NCBI GenBank assembly: GCA_002633005.1
Contig: NMRA01000067.1
Coordinates: 152,752 to 216,751 of the forward strand
Reading direction: 5' to 3'
Source of the DNA: Phoronis australis
Lineage: Eukaryota > Phoronida > Phoronidae
DNA: 64,000 bases
Shown here: positions 1 to 14,676 of the stretch, one piece after another
Numbering within the stretch: the stretch's first letter is position 1
How the letters are laid out: every line of letters begins with the position of its first letter
The notes under the pieces: model-generated
Seen by the model: the letters and a program-made list of their open reading frames with translations, nothing else
Told to the model about the DNA's origin: nothing
The model's database searches: none
Program-made: the position numbers and the translations under genes

Positions 1-550
1 TCTTTGTTGTTCTGGGGACAAGCTTATCACTACTCAATCTGCCTGATGTAGAGAGGCCATTGAAAGTGTGAAACTGGTTTTGAAAATAGGCACATACCAC
101 AGTCTACCATGCTATTAACTTTATGTAATACCATTCCTGGTCAGTTGAATACCATGTAACAGATGAGAGGTGACAGATAGTTCAATCGGAAGCGTTGAAG
201 AGAAAATAAATTTTAAAATCTTACCCTAAAGTGTAACTGTTGCAGGATGCATCAATCAGACGTACAAAGAACAATGAAGGTGTTTACAGTGCGCACAACG
301 GACAACTAATTGTTGCTAGATGTTTAGCCAACATTAACACTACAAGTGCAGGTATGCCACCTATGTTCAGCTCAGGTGTGTCTTTGTCCTGCTACAGTAG
401 GCAGTAAGACTGGTGGAAACAGGCAACAATACCTATTCATTAGCCATGTTTACAAGTGTAAGTAAACCACACAATAGAATTTCACAGTGTTGGCCAGGGT
501 AAATATTGATTTAATCCCTTTAACTACAGCAATACATGGGTAATACTCAC
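1..550. other. No feature recognised
   Basis: AT-rich sequence without a supportable gene. Confidence 0.4.
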
Positions 551-656
551 AAATGCTATAAACAGTGGGGTCTGTCTTTCCCACCACTTGGCTGGAGTGA
601 TGGCTGGGACTCCTGTTCTCACTGATGTGTTTGTAAATAAGCTCTTCTACAACTAC
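551..656 (-). CDS. Candidate minus-strand exon of a neighbouring gene
   Basis: On the minus strand a pyrimidine-containing acceptor (CCCCTTTGTACTACAG) is followed by 106 open bases encoding VVVEELIYKHISENRSPS and ending TDPTVYSI, then a GTGAGT donor. The residue mix is protein-like and hydrophilic, unlike the surrounding hydrophobic translation of AT-rich DNA. I recognise no family and no adjoining exons, so it may be chance. Confidence 0.3.
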
Positions 657-3600
657 CTGTAGTACAAAGGGGAATCCCATTGCAACAAGAAGGCTAGGTA
701 AACACAGGTAACCAGTTCTCAAAGGTAGCATTGTGAAAAGAGACTTTAACCAAACAGAGAATATAACAGGATGCCCAGAGCAAGTGCATATTAGACTGCA
801 CTGGAACCCCCACAACACCAAGGGTGCCGGTCAACTGAATCACTCTTGTCTTTGTTTTGTACCCAAACAGGCTGGTCGGATACCACAATGAGGACAAAGT
901 TTACACCTCTACTGATCTTGACTGACACTGCAAACCATTGTTGTTTCGTCTTGAATCGAAACCTGCGTTGTGCTAAATGTTTATGAAATTAAACACACAA
1001 CCAAAAAACCCAAAGTTTTCAATAAAAATGATTAGATTAAGACCGTGCCAAATAAAAGTTGTGGGGTAAAACTTCAGTCCACACAAGTTCATCACTAGAG
1101 TACGCTAACAGATAATTGTTTTCTGGTTACAGGCGTCTCTCATACAAGAAGAATAGTGGCAAATGGGACTTCTGCTAAAACTGGGTAGAAATTAATTACT
1201 AAAACTGACACATTTTGAATTTTTAAAACTTACCACCCAGTTGTAAATGCTCAAATTTTATCTTAAGTATTTTACCATACGGCCATGTTAACAGCAGTAA
1301 ATTTTCTTACACGTTTGTTGAAAATTTTGACCAAATAAAAAACCCGCTTTTTTACGATACTCCGACCTAAACTGAAAAATGTTTATTGAAAGACTGTATA
1401 ACTTTTTTGAAATTTCGTGAGTAAAGTGCAGTTAGTTATCTTCACAGTTAGTTTCAATGGTTCATTCATCACTAAAATGCCATGTTTATATCTAACCCAG
1501 CTATAACTACAAACAAACTGCTAGAAAAAGTCAAGGTCTTGAAGACAGCATGTTTCTGAACCCTTAACACCTGCAAGTTTATAGTAGTAACTATAAACAT
1601 CAGCTTATATATCCTACCAACAACGCAAATACCGAAAAAAAAAATTTTTGTAACCAACCCATCACAGTAAGGATAACATTTTCACTCTTTTGAAGTTTTT
1701 TACTGCTTGTTCACCTGTATTAATAGATGAAATTTTGATCAAATGTCAGGTACACAGAAATGCACTATAACCATTTTGACTAATTCTACCCTCCATTTGG
1801 TTTAATTACTGGCGTATAAAGATCAAAGTAAAAATGTTGAATTACGATGATTAACAAAAAGCTAAAAAACACGTTTCTTCAAAAAATGGACTAGTTCTTT
1901 GAAACAAAATAGCGGTAAGTGACTAATCCGTTGTCAATGTGTACACAAATATTTGACTGTTTTCCAAGACTGCTTCGTATTATCAGTTTATGGCCACAGC
2001 CACAGTGCATAGCCGCCTGTTTTTGTAAGCAAATCATTGCCAAGTGGTCAACAGATCATGTAAATAGCGAAGAAAAATGTACCAGTACAGACCTACGGAG
2101 TCATCAAGGTGCAGTAAGAGTTGATACCAACACCGACCACCAGGGACACTAATGCAAGTTGAATGTAAGAAAAACAGCAAGGAACAATTTTCTTAACATT
2201 TTATGCACCAAACTAACAGAGCACTTTCCCCATTCAGAAACTGGGACACTTAATTGTAAAGTAAAACAAGGTCTGCTTTTCCACAAGAAAATGTAAGACA
2301 GTGAATTTACTCCTCCTTCAAAGGCAAAAACACTCCAATTAAGCATCTATTTAATTCAATCAATCACTCAGCTGTCTAGTCAATCATTAGGTAATTTAAG
2401 AAAAGATGAAACAAATCCTGAAAGGAACATTTTTGACATTCTTGTCTTACATTCTTTAGTCACCACAGACAATCATCAACTCAGCATAGTAATTTCCAAA
2501 GGACTCATCACACTCTGTAGTAACCACCATTGTATGTGCAGGGTCATTTATCACAAATACTTTGTATATACTTATTTACATAGCAATTAGTTTTAATTAA
2601 GATCATCAATCATTACTGCTGGCCAGAGCAGCAGGGTTCCTGGTTATATAATCAAGATGACCAGTTGGTGGAGTGACCAGTTCAGTAGAGTGACCAGTTG
2701 GCTGAGTAAGGGGACAACTTATGTAAACAAACAAGACAACATAATCCTGTGTATGTTGTCGCCATGGCTTTTGGCTGTGAGAACTAAACCTTCCTGCATC
2801 ATGCAACCAAAGACGCTTCATTAGACATGTCACTTAACATTATCAGATGGCTTTAAAATGCCAGTCTTACATAAGAGAAAGACAAAGGCTGAAGGTCCAG
2901 GACAGACAATTTCCTTGGAGAGGAGGGGGTCAGGGTGCAAAAGAACTTGACTGGTAAAGATTAACCAGACTAAAATGATCTCTTCATTCTGAAATAAGAA
3001 ATTATGATTGAGGTACACAGGAGTCATTTAAGAAAACTGTCATCATGGATTAATTGACCAACAGGGACTCAAGTCTATAGGCCAATTGAAAGATCCTATG
3101 GGATACATTTTTTCTGACCTTAACAAATTTGTTTTTTTGAGAACAGCATCTTTTTCAAGTCATTTTGTCTATTACATGACAGGTGATTGGCAAAGGACTT
3201 GTTGTTTCAGACTGGGCGTACCCCTCTAGATTAGATCCTATTCCAAACACCTTGTTCAAGAATGGCATTATCCTCAACACACTGAGTAAAAAATGAAGTA
3301 TTGCAGTGCACTAGAAACACATTGCCCCAACAAGAGTTGTCAACAAGAATTTAAGTTGGAATTTCAAAATGTAAACACATGCAGTGGTACAACTCTGTTG
3401 AACAGTGTGTTCCTGGGTTAATGAGTTTGTTGAAATAACAAAACTAAAGAGAACACATTCAACAGTTGCAGAAACAGTGGATTTCAATGGTAAATTTTAT
3501 TGTTCATGACAGTCAGTTGGCAAGGTTAATGCCAAGATTTCCATGTTGGCTGTTAAGGCACAAATACAATAAAGCATTTTGACAGCGTCCAAACAACTAC

Positions 3601-6600
3601 CAAAAGATTTCAACACTAGTTTGTTTTGAGTTAGTATTTGAATCACAAACAGACGATTATCCTAATAGCGGGTATTCATCAGTACCAACAAAACCACCTA
3701 GAAACAAAAACAGGCCATTATCTAAAATTTCCAAACAAAAAATACACCAAGTCAAAAATTCAACCCAATCTTTCAAAGCTCACCAGCAAGAGGGACTAGT
3801 CTTTTCCACCAGATCAGAATATGATTGATTTTCATCAAACAGTACAAACCCATTGACAAATGCAACGCTGTCACTTTCAAATTACCAGCAAGGATTAGCC
3901 TATATATCTACTGATGACAGGTTGCAGCAAATGGTTGACTTTGTAGTAACAATAATTACTGTCAGTGTGTACTCTAATTCTCTAGTAGGAATGACAGAAA
4001 AGCTTTCATAAAAGGTGGAAATGACACAAAATTACTATTCTACGCAACTGAATAAGCTCTAAGTCCAGACTTAACACAGCGACAACCAATAGAACTTCCC
4101 AATGAATCATATATTTGGTTTCATTCATGAAAAACGATGAGTACGCACCATTATTCAATTGCCACAGATGAGACCAAAAAGCATAATTGGTACTGGTCTC
4201 TGCTTTGTTTTGTGGTGCAGTAGTTTTTGGATGCGCACTTCTTCAACAAAGAAAATGCAACTGAGACGAGCAAAAACAACGCAAGATTTTGGTCTCACTC
4301 ATCCAAAGGCAAATGTTACTTGAGAGTTGCGAGGCTTTGTGCAGCTTTTCAAAGAAATACGAGACCTTGGCTAAAATTGACACAGGCGGGCATTTTTTTG
4401 GTAGGTGAGCGCAGTTCTCAAAATGACTTGCATGCTGTTCTCTGCCCCAACAGCATTTAACAACGAATGTTGGCCATTACATGCACAGCCTTTCAGGAAG
4501 ATGCTCTAGATTGTATCACAACTAATCATGGCGACCTAAAACTACAACAACAGAAAATCCCCAGTAACAAGACAAGTGTGCCACTTTTCATTCAACAAAG
4601 TCTTTATATCCAATCCCAGATGTCACTGGATTCTCCACTTTTGAAATCCACAAGTAGCTCAATTATTCCGTACTTGGCGTCGCTAGAAAACTGACAAAAA
4701 CCCGCCCTACCTGACTTCACTGCGCACCAGAATGTGTTGTCTTTTCAATACTTGACACTGTTTTCAAATCCAATCAAGGAGTTAGATCAGTAAAGCACCA
4801 GGCAGCCTCTGTCTTTGGTGATGGTTTTCAAACTGTAAGTCTGTTGGAATGTGGACAGAGTGTGTGCAACAGGCCCAGTGAGGCTCTAAATAGGTGGACT
4901 ACACAAGTACACATGGCCGGTCTGACAGAACGATGATGGATTGGGTACTGAGAAAACATGGCAAATGCCACAAATGATGAAGAACGGGGAAGATTCATGT
5001 TACACTCTGAAGTTGGGGGCGACCAAGATTTGTTCAAGCAAGCCATACCTAAGAGCATATAAAAAATGGCTGCCTTTGAATTGTTTAGCACAGTCCTGCT
5101 CAGTTAAGCATTTCTTAAAGACATGAGGAAGAAGATGGGAAATAGGTTACTACTGAAACAAAGTAATACAAAACTGAAAAAAATAAAGGTCAAAGACTGT
5201 TCCTGAGTCAAACAAACATCTTTTACCCAGCCTCTGCCATGACAATAGGATTTCATAGGTACATGTTTGCATGCATTGGCCAAGTGAATATACATAAGCA
5301 TTGTAGCAATATGTTCTTACAGGTTACTTCCTTAGTTTTCTATACGGTGAAAATAATTGATAAACTTGTTGTTTCCATTTTAAAATGGTCCACTTATTCG
5401 GGATTCTCCCTGAGCAAAAATTTAAGCAAGACGCAAAGTGTTCATCATGTTTTCAAGTCCTAATCTTCCTTTCAGTTCATTCATAAAAACACTATCGTTT
5501 CACGGCAAAATAAAGAAAAAGTATGTACCACAATGCATCACTATTTCAATCATTTGTCTTGTGAAGCAGAAAAAATTTGCCTTTTCAAACATGGCTCAAA
5601 ATTTCGAAATGTGGCACAACACATTTCAAACACGTAGCGAGAACACTGATTACCCACAAATTGTCAAAATTTATCTTTGTGGACAGCCGTGCAGTACAAA
5701 CTACTGCGGAAATGATGTAAAACTTTCTTAATAATTGTTTTGTTAAGAAATTTGACAAAATGAAATCCCATTTTTCACTTTATCAATTTAAATGGTTAGT
5801 ACAATTTATTATTTAAACACCTGCAGGAACTTGATCAACACAACTAATTTGATGATTCTTCAAAAACACAACTGCCATGATCTTACACTCTCAACAAGTA
5901 ACAACATTTTGGCTAATTGCTCCATTAAACAAAAATAACAGCAATAGTCGTGTCATTTCTTCAATTTTTCAGAGGCCGACCACCTTGCTATTACTAAATC
6001 AAGCCATTAACAGTTGCTTTTATAATAGCTGTTTAAAAAAGTAAGTTCACTTTAATTTAATTTTGTCCAGACTGTAGGTGGAATAAAATCCTCTTCCAGC
6101 CATATTGTGTGCTAAAAAGGTGAACAACTGACGCAGCCCAACTAGTTCTTCCATTCACTCTCCCCAAGCCCCTCTAGTGCGACCTCCCATTGAAGGCCTT
6201 CCACTTGTACCTTCTTGGTCAAATTAGGTTTCCTGCTAGGCGTCTGCCAGATAAATTAAACCAGAAGGACAACACAGAGCCGGGATTGGTAAAAAGTGAA
6301 CGAGATTAAACAAAGCGTGCAGTTTTTTAACAAGAACACGTCTCTCGATTTGCCACTTAACAAGTCATAGAATTAAGGACAGGTTACAGAAGATAAGTGG
6401 AATGAAACCTATGTCCAATTTAAGTAGTGCTCAGTTGACACGGCGGCACCGTCGTATTGTGCGTGACACATTGCATGAATCATTCCGCAACCTACCAGAA
6501 GAAAATACAATTTCATGCCCGCCAAACTTATTTGACAGCAAAAAATAGTCGTGGAACTTCGTAGGTGACCCAAAGTGGCAGCGGCATAAATTGTAATTTG

Positions 6601-6816
6601 AAAAACAAAGCCTATCGCGATGTTATAACTTGATTTGAGATCAGCAAGTACAACCTGTCACAGATGAGACTGTGTTATCAATTAGCACAGCCTACCCGGG
6701 CCAATGCTGGCAAAACAGTTATTGGCAAATGGAAATACACTATCAATTTATTATGATAACTACTCTGGGCTATTGATGGTAAAACCAGGATAGAGGTGTC
6801 TTGCAACAGACATCTG
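657..6816. other. Intergenic or neighbouring intron
   Basis: Only short frames (60-97 codons) in all frames with no domain. A 16-17-bp GACCAGTT unit occurs three times at 2659-2707. No splice-supported exon was found. Confidence 0.5.
2659..2707. repeat. Short tandem repeat, GACCAGTT unit, three copies
   Basis: GACCAGTTGGTGGAGT and two variants start at 2659, 2675 and 2692. Confidence 0.7.
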
Positions 6817-6918
6817 GAACTGGGATGGAATGGCAACAGTCTAGAACTGGCATGGAATGGCAACAGTCTAGAGCTGGCATGGAATGGCAACAGTCTAGAA
6901 CTGGCATGGAATGGTAAC
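6817..6918. repeat. 27-bp minisatellite, 3.8 copies
   Basis: Units GARCTGGSATGGAATGGYAA... start at 6817, 6844, 6871 and 6898. Because 27 is a multiple of three, frames stay open on both strands and give 9-residue peptide repeats, which is not evidence of coding. Confidence 0.92.
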
Positions 6919-8514
6919 GCAGCTTTATTACACATTACGATCAAATGGCTAAACATTACCAGTGCCAACAACGCCAACTGGATTTTGATTGTGCATTATT
7001 ATCCGAGATTGGCTGATAGGACCTCCAAATCAAGCTGTGAAGAAAGACCATTTCTAAACCAATCTGAACTGTTTGTGCTGAGCCACAAGAACTTATGATG
7101 GTAAAAACATCAAACTTCACAAACACAATGAAATGAATCTTTAACAAACTGAACAAATGACAACACCACCACATTGGTGACACCATGTTAGCCACTGTTT
7201 CATGATGACACAGTCGCCATCCTACCCTGAGACACCAACAGGACCTGGGGAGTTGTCCAAGCTGTGAATCACTTCACAACCTTGTGGTAATGAAACATGG
7301 CACTCCTTGCACCAGCAGATTAACTCAGTTATTTATGACATAACTGGATTACAGACACCACAATACTGGAGCTTACCCAGTGACTTCCCACTGAACATTC
7401 ACCATCCCATTTGTCCTGGAACAGACAGTCCATGAAACATGGAGACAAGCTCTGACATCAAGAGTCAATGAAGGATGATGGATGTAAGTGACAATTGATA
7501 ACCCAATGACCCAACAGGCCCAGAAACATAGAGACTGACCATAGCACCTGAAAGAGATTCTTCCCTAAGATTTAACTAATGATTTCCCATGTAAACCAAT
7601 CACTGCATCTATGTAACAATCTTGATGATGGAGCAGGAACGCTATTGTTTCTACACAATGCCGCTTTTTGTTGACTTGCGAATGCTGTTCTAACAATTCA
7701 ATATCACTTATTTCTCAATAACTTTAAAACATATTTTGTTTCCACCTAATCTAGCCTTTAACCCTCTGAGATAAATCTATAACTCAGGAAACTTATTTCC
7801 TCTACTTTTGCTGGGGCAGGCTAATTATTCATTTTCACTATTGAAATAATCTTTAATCAGAAGGAAAAACATGTTGTGAAGTTGTATATATTTTATGGTC
7901 AGTGGCACAGGAAGAGAGAACAAAATTAATTTTAATTTACACCTAAATATAACCATTACCTGCATTATGAGGATATTATTACACAACATTAACACAAATC
8001 AACCTTCCTCTCTGAACATAATTGACTTTTAACCAGCGTTGACTGTGAGCTGCAAAAAACCAAGACTTTCACAAAACCATGGCAAGAGATCACATGGGGA
8101 CAGACGACTTATACTGTGCTTAGTAGTCAACCGAAAAAAAGCAAGTTCCCTTTTATGCAAACCCTGCTGAAAAGACATTGTATGTATTCACGCATGGTGC
8201 TGCACTCTGTTGGAAATCATTTGCACCATGTTTGGAAATCTTAAGGCACGTTTGAAAAGCCATTTTTTTTCTGTTTTACAAGAGAAATTATAGAAATAGA
8301 GCTACCTGATGGTACTTATTTTTATTTTATTGCAGTGGAAATGATGGTGACGTGCCAGTGAAAGTAATATGTATAAAAGCAATAGTTATTTTTCTGAATT
8401 AACAGAACAGAAATTAGGACACAAAAACATGATGCGGAATTTATACCATGTATGAATTTTTGCTCAAGTCTTGGTGAATGCCACTTTACTAAGAACCTGA
8501 GATAACTTCTCCTA

Positions 8515-8528
8515 CAGCTAGGTGGCAG
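8515..8528 (+). promoter_or_regulatory. CTCF-like motif
   Basis: CAGCTAGGTGGCAG fits 12 of 14 core positions. Same orientation as the motif at 8874. Confidence 0.2.
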
Positions 8529-8873
8529 CACGTGTCACTCGACCCATGTGACCAACTGTCAACTTCACAAAAATCTACCAGTAGGCTGGTGGTGCACAAG
8601 CCTGTCAAGGCAAAACAGCTTTCTGAATTAAAGGCATTGCCAGCAGTAAACACAAGCCTAAGTAAGTTGTTCTCTCACCAATATACACTGGTCAGGTTAA
8701 TCTCTTTCTTCACCAGATAGTGTTTCATTGCAGCAGTAGCTCAGGTAGACAGATACAAGTGAGGCAATCAGTATCAATATACCTCGACTCAAGGTAAACA
8801 CTGCACAGGTGCATGAGTCATCAATCACTGCAGCAGGAACAACTGGCAACCATGGACGTAGACTGCGCATATG

Positions 8874-8887
8874 CCACTAGGTGGCCC
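8874..8887 (+). promoter_or_regulatory. CTCF-like motif
   Basis: CCACTAGGTGGCCC fits 13 of 14 positions of CCASYAGRKGGCRS. It lies about 6.6 kb upstream of nephrin exon 1. Confidence 0.3.
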
Positions 8888-11669
8888 ACCAGGACTAGCA
8901 GACTTTCAGGTAGAAAATGGTATCATGATTATCAAACAAATGAAAAATGGTTTTATTAATGATGCCCGAATGTGTTTTCTGTTTCCATCTTTGAATCATC
9001 AATTCAACTTTTTTGAGTTCACCACAATTGAATTTCATTTTAGTTGTACAGCATCAATAAACCCGTTCCTTTTGCAAAATTCCAAATTTCAATTTCTTGT
9101 TTCTTTCTCAGTCTAGAATGGCTTGCCAGGGAAATTCCAAGCATTTTATTGCAACCAATTTCAATTCAATCAAAGGATAAGAAGGCATGAGGTTGCTTTG
9201 GGAGACCAATTATAGCAGCGAAGAAAGTCACTTTTGATGACATAGCATGGTTTAAAGTGGCTTTAAAAACTGTAAGCTGCTTAATAGACCGATGCTTACA
9301 GCCATATACCGGTACTCACAAGCCATTTTAAATTCAAAGTGTGGCAAAAACGTTTCCACTGTTACTAACTAATAAGGAAAAGTGCACAAGTTGTCTGGGC
9401 TTACAAAGACCATATTATTAAAATTAAAAATGCTGTTTTGCTTTTGTTATCAGAACACAATCTCGTTGTTTTACCATTCTGAGTAGCCAGCTCACCTATT
9501 CAGGATGATCGAAAATCCTGAACAAACCGCTAGTCTTTGTGCCGTGACCAATGCGCCATTCCACGTCCTCACACATTACATTAGGCAGATGGCATAAGAA
9601 CATGAGTTGCCTAACGAATCAGAAACATTTCTTCACTTTTTTTGACATACTAGCCAACTCAGATAGGTGATAATACCATGTCCACTTAACGGCCCTTAAG
9701 CACCCGGAGACTGCATCACATTCAGTTTGCATTACATTACAAGGTGGTCAGGTAAGTCAAAAACAGGCCAGCATGATGAAAATCGCGTTTCAATCTTGTC
9801 TTCAAGTCCCATTCCATATAATAACATTTCCTTTTGATAACTTAAACGAAGTGAAATTTTGAAACCACAAACAATGTTATCAACAGGAGGGTACATTTAC
9901 TTGACTCCATAATGGTAATTTTCAAAATGGTTGACAATGTTATAATTTAGTTGATGCAAACCTTGTAATCCCACACCAAACACAACAGAAACATGAAAAA
10001 ATAACCTACTTCTGTACTGTTAAGCATCAAACCAGACCACTCAAACATATGTGAAAGTGATATCTATCATGAAATAGCATATGGCAGTCAACAAGTTTCA
10101 GTAAAAATGAGGCTATAATTAGGCTCAGACCAAACTTAGCTTGGACAAAATAGTAGCATTCAGGAGACAATAAAGTGCTAACAGTGTATTGAAAAAAATC
10201 TTTTGGCACTTTAATGGACTTGATCATCATTTATTTAAAGTGGATACACCAAGACAGCAAAATTGAGTAAGATGCAACAAACCACTGAGATGTCTCACTT
10301 CACATCTCAGATGTTTGAACAGTAAGAGACATCTATTAGATAAAGTTCAAAGCCAAGTAACAAATGCAGACAGATACACACCTAGTGGCAGAATTAAGAA
10401 CTAGATTTGCATCTGTGACCAAGTGTCACTGCTGACCTTCATGTCAGAAAATGCAACAAGTGGACATCATGTGTGCAGGTCATGCCTGGAGTTTTGGAGG
10501 CTATGTTTAGAAAGTGTGATCTTTGAGGCTATGTCTGTTTGGGCCACTCATTGTTTTCTACCTTTTACTACTTGTTTACTGATTAAAATATCTCTTTCAG
10601 TTCAGAACACTTTGTTTAGTGGATAATGTTAATTAACACTAATCTACAAAACATGTTAATGGTGTAAATACTAAGATGGTTATATTTTGATTTAAACAGA
10701 GCATTTGAATGTTATACATCGAAACGAATCATAATGTTTGATCCTGCAACAAAAAATCCACCAGGTCACGCGTTCTCAGTTTGAGAAAGCGAAATTTGGT
10801 GTCGTTTACTCCAGCCACCATTTTGTTGGCGTACACCGAAAATAAAATTAAAAATTCTACACATACAAGTTTTCATATTTGATATTTGAACTAAGCGAAC
10901 TTCACACTGAAACGGCATGACTTAGAAAATACGTTTTCATTTCATTTATGTCTATTTGAAATTTGTTTTATGTATTAAATTGAACAGGAAACAATGTCAT
11001 AAATTAACATATTCATTGATTTAATGAGGCATCACAGTTAAACCGAATGTTGTTAAGCAAGAGAACTTTTTACCCTTCCATCCATTATCAACTTTATTTT
11101 ACCCTCCATACTTCTAAACCTCCCCTCCACTTAACTCCCAAAATCTCGATTCTATTTTACCCCCCCCCNTAAACTTCCCCTACACTTTACTTTTCAAAAA
11201 CTCCCCAGATCAAGAATCCACATATCTGCCCCAGCAGTTACCCTAAAGCTTTCCAAGCACAATACAGAGTAAAAAACCTCATGTCCTTTAAGCCACTTCC
11301 ACCAATACTGTGATGCCCAAGTGACCTTTTAAGATCACCTAAAAGTAACCATGGAAACATTTTACAGAACATCATAAGTCACAATGTTGACATTGGCCTT
11401 TCAAAGATATCAGAGACCTTTGATAGGCGCAGCTGAATAAAAATAAACAACCCTAAGACTATGCAGCCATTTTGTTATGAAGGCCTTGTTGATAATAACA
11501 GTTCCAAGACATTTCAGAGTCCTCAAATTTAGGAGTTCCTGTAAAGGTCATACATACTCTGTTACACATTCAGTAAGGTCACGTGGGACCTTATCAACAA
11601 ATCTGTGCATTATGGCAAATATAAACAAAGCTTTTGAATTTGAACTTTGGGTACAACTCAAGTATATCT

Positions 11670-12010
11670 TTTTTAAAAGTAGAAAGCTGTAGAATTTGAC
11701 TGTTTACTTCACACCGACTATCTGTCTTGAATTGGGTCACATGACCACGTCTTCTTATTAAAGTTAAGCAAAAAAGACAGATACATTCATAGAAAAACAA
11801 CAGTGTCAATAACACGAACAAACTCCACTCCATAGAAATATTCAAGATAAAGTTTCAAAAATACTGTACTTTATAGTTTTCAAAATCATTTCGTTTTCAT
11901 GTTAAATACAACTTTCTAAGTTTTTTCACAAAATAATAAAAAGTACTTTTGACAGAGCCTCGTGCAATACTGGAACACTTTAAAAACAAATATGGAGAAC
12001 AGTGAATAAA
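11670..12010 (+). repeat. Dispersed repeat family, copy 1
   Basis: Shares with 36290-36730 and 57960-58410 an ordered set of motifs in the same orientation: GGGTCACATGACCACGTCTT, CAATAA-ACGAACAAA, ATATTCAAGATAAAGTTTCA, then the AAACA-NATNTGGAGAACAGTG-type end. It is probably a transposon or a LINE 3' part. No open frame is present. Confidence 0.55.
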
Positions 12011-14637
12011 TCAAACTTAGTAGTGCACAAAAATAGACTCCTTCTTTACAAACTGAAATCCCGTAATTGCCCTTAAAATTGCAGTTAGCAATTTTTCCAA
12101 AGTGCTCATCTTCAAGTGCTAATCACCATTACTGACTTCTGAGTAATCAGTTAAGTAGAGCATTACATTCAAGTGGAATCATGTGGTAGATATTATCCTT
12201 CTCTAAGTCTTTAACTAAGAGGATAAAAGCTTATTACCAGAAAGTTACTCTGCCCAATAAAACAGAAAACATTTAGATTTTTAGACCTTTACCCTTGGAG
12301 GTGCATTAGAGGACTAAAGATTGGATGTTTTGTATAGCGCCTTCTACTTTCAATGCTTCTGTAACAGTTCCAATATGCATAATTGCTTAACACGTGAATG
12401 ATGTGAAAATTCCTCCACACAACTACCAAGAACCACGACAAGGCAAAGTTTTGTGGCAAAATATGGGTAATATCTTAGACAAAAGTTAAGGGATTTGACA
12501 GTTGATGATTTCAAACCCAATAAAAACGCACAAGACACGTTTTATGTGGTCAAACTATGAATGACAGTGTCACGTTTACAGAGGTTAGAAAGAAAAGCAA
12601 ATGGAACATTAGGAATTTATCCCTGAGAATTTGAGGCGTGGCTTTGAAACTGGGTAACAATGTCAGGAGTGAAAAAGATGTAGGATACTTGATGAAAGTT
12701 TAGGAATAATAGAAATTTAACAGGCGCAACTACTAGCAACATTGCACCTTAGTCCTGCTGAGTTGGGCATCACAGAGACTTCACCTTAGACTGCCCTTCC
12801 CGCCTGTCATCAGTCCACGATTTTTGCCTTCAAATTCATTTAAAGTGTTTATATCTGCTTCAAGTGAAAGATAGCCGCAAATCGGATCGGGAGATTGTAT
12901 GTGTGTTAAAAAATGGCAAAAACACTTCAGCGAGACGGTGAAATGGTTAAGTAACTTGTTTTTCTAAAAAGAATTAGCCTAGCAGAGGTAGTGAGATACT
13001 GCACTCACCTGTCGATCAGACAGGGAAACAAAGAGAATAGGAACTATCCCCAGGAAAAGGTTTATAAACAACACTTTGCGAAAAATAAACAAATTCACTG
13101 TTCATTTCAATCATCATGTTGAACAAAGATAAAATCAAATTTGCTGAAGAGAAATAAAAATATAAAATTTGTTAGGTCAAACCTATCTTAAAAGACCTTA
13201 ACGTAAAGAGCAAAATTAATTTGAGAAATGAACAGGACAGACAGTAAGGTAGATATGCCATTCTGCAATTGGAATTTTGGTGCTGTTATAGTTATTACAA
13301 GTCATTTTATCTGACATAATGGTAAAATAGTATTTTGTGTAATTAGTTTTGTCGTGCACTATATCAAAATTATAGATTTCCACATGGAGTAAAACAATTT
13401 CATTCAAGAAAACTATCCAACTCCATTGTTTGTCACATCCCCGTCTGACTTTTCACAGTAAACGAATTTTGCTCTAAAGAGTTTGGCTGAACTAAAGTGA
13501 AGTTTGAACTGTTGGGAGATTAGTCATTTCTTAAATAATTTAGGACGTTTTGAACTCTTGGCTCCAGTTCATTGTATTGGTTTCAAGGCTCCATATGTAA
13601 AACCTCTACAGGATAAGCCAGGAATTTGAAATTGTTCACGTTGAGTTTGAATTTTCTGTTGTGGAGAATACTAACCTGGATATTTGCCAATAACTTTTTC
13701 AGTACAAGAAAATGGCACTGTCAACTATAAAAAAAATTGTTACAACAAAAAATTGCAACAAAAACATAGTTGCAGTTGGTTAGCTGAGTGTTAAACTTTC
13801 CTCATACAGCAAACTAATCAAAGAAGGAAAAGGAATTGGCAACAATGTTGCAGTTCCATCAATGCCTGCAACCTAGGTTCAATATTCCATGGACTAAACC
13901 TAGTTACCTAATCCAAAAATTGAATTTGAAACTCATGTTGTTTTGTAAATATTTTTTATATAAAAGGTTTCTCTTTTACTGCATTTTACTGTAAACTGAG
14001 ACCCTTGAAATGTTGTTTCTGGAGATGGTGTTTCTAACTGTACTTTATTTTAAGATATTCATCACGTTAAGTCGGTAGATTAATTCCTATTTTGCTTTTT
14101 TGTTAAAGTGTCAAGTTTGACATAACTCCAAATTGAGTCACATATCAAAATTTGGCAGTGTAAATACTGATACACAAACTTGCCATATTATCAACTTCTA
14201 AACAGTGTATCACCCCAAACCAAGAACGAAAACAAAAGTTTCAGAGATGCCAAATTTGGGGCTACTTGTAGCTTCAGTCTTTCAGAAAATTATTTTTTCA
14301 AATCATCTAAAATATTCGCTACTTTAAAAATACTTTGTTACCTCATATCTTATCCTAAGGATCAGAAGTTTGAAAAAAGAAGTGATTTACTTTAAAACTC
14401 TTGTCTTTGTCTTTACGGAAAGTACATGCGTAAAGTACATGCGTATAGCAAATAAATAGAATGATGCTATGATGTATTTACAAAAATGTTAACAAATGAA
14501 GTATTTTCATGAAAATCCCTTTCAAAACAGTGATTTACAAATACACCTCGAAATACTGTACTGACCAATGTGTAACTCTTGAAAATAATGGAACTGTTCT
14601 TCAGAGAAGGAAACAAAGAATACAAATTTTCCAATTG

Positions 14638-14676
14638 CAAATTTATAGAACGCTTTTTAAAGCATCTATAAATTTG
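14638..14676. repeat. Perfect-arm hairpin, 39 nt
   Basis: CAAATTTATAGA pairs exactly with TCTATAAATTTG, and the loop adds GCTTT/AAAGC, so almost all of the segment is self-complementary. Confidence 0.7.

Noticed and set aside
6817-6918. CRISPR-like array
   Set aside because: Units are contiguous with no spacers, and the genome is eukaryotic: a minisatellite.
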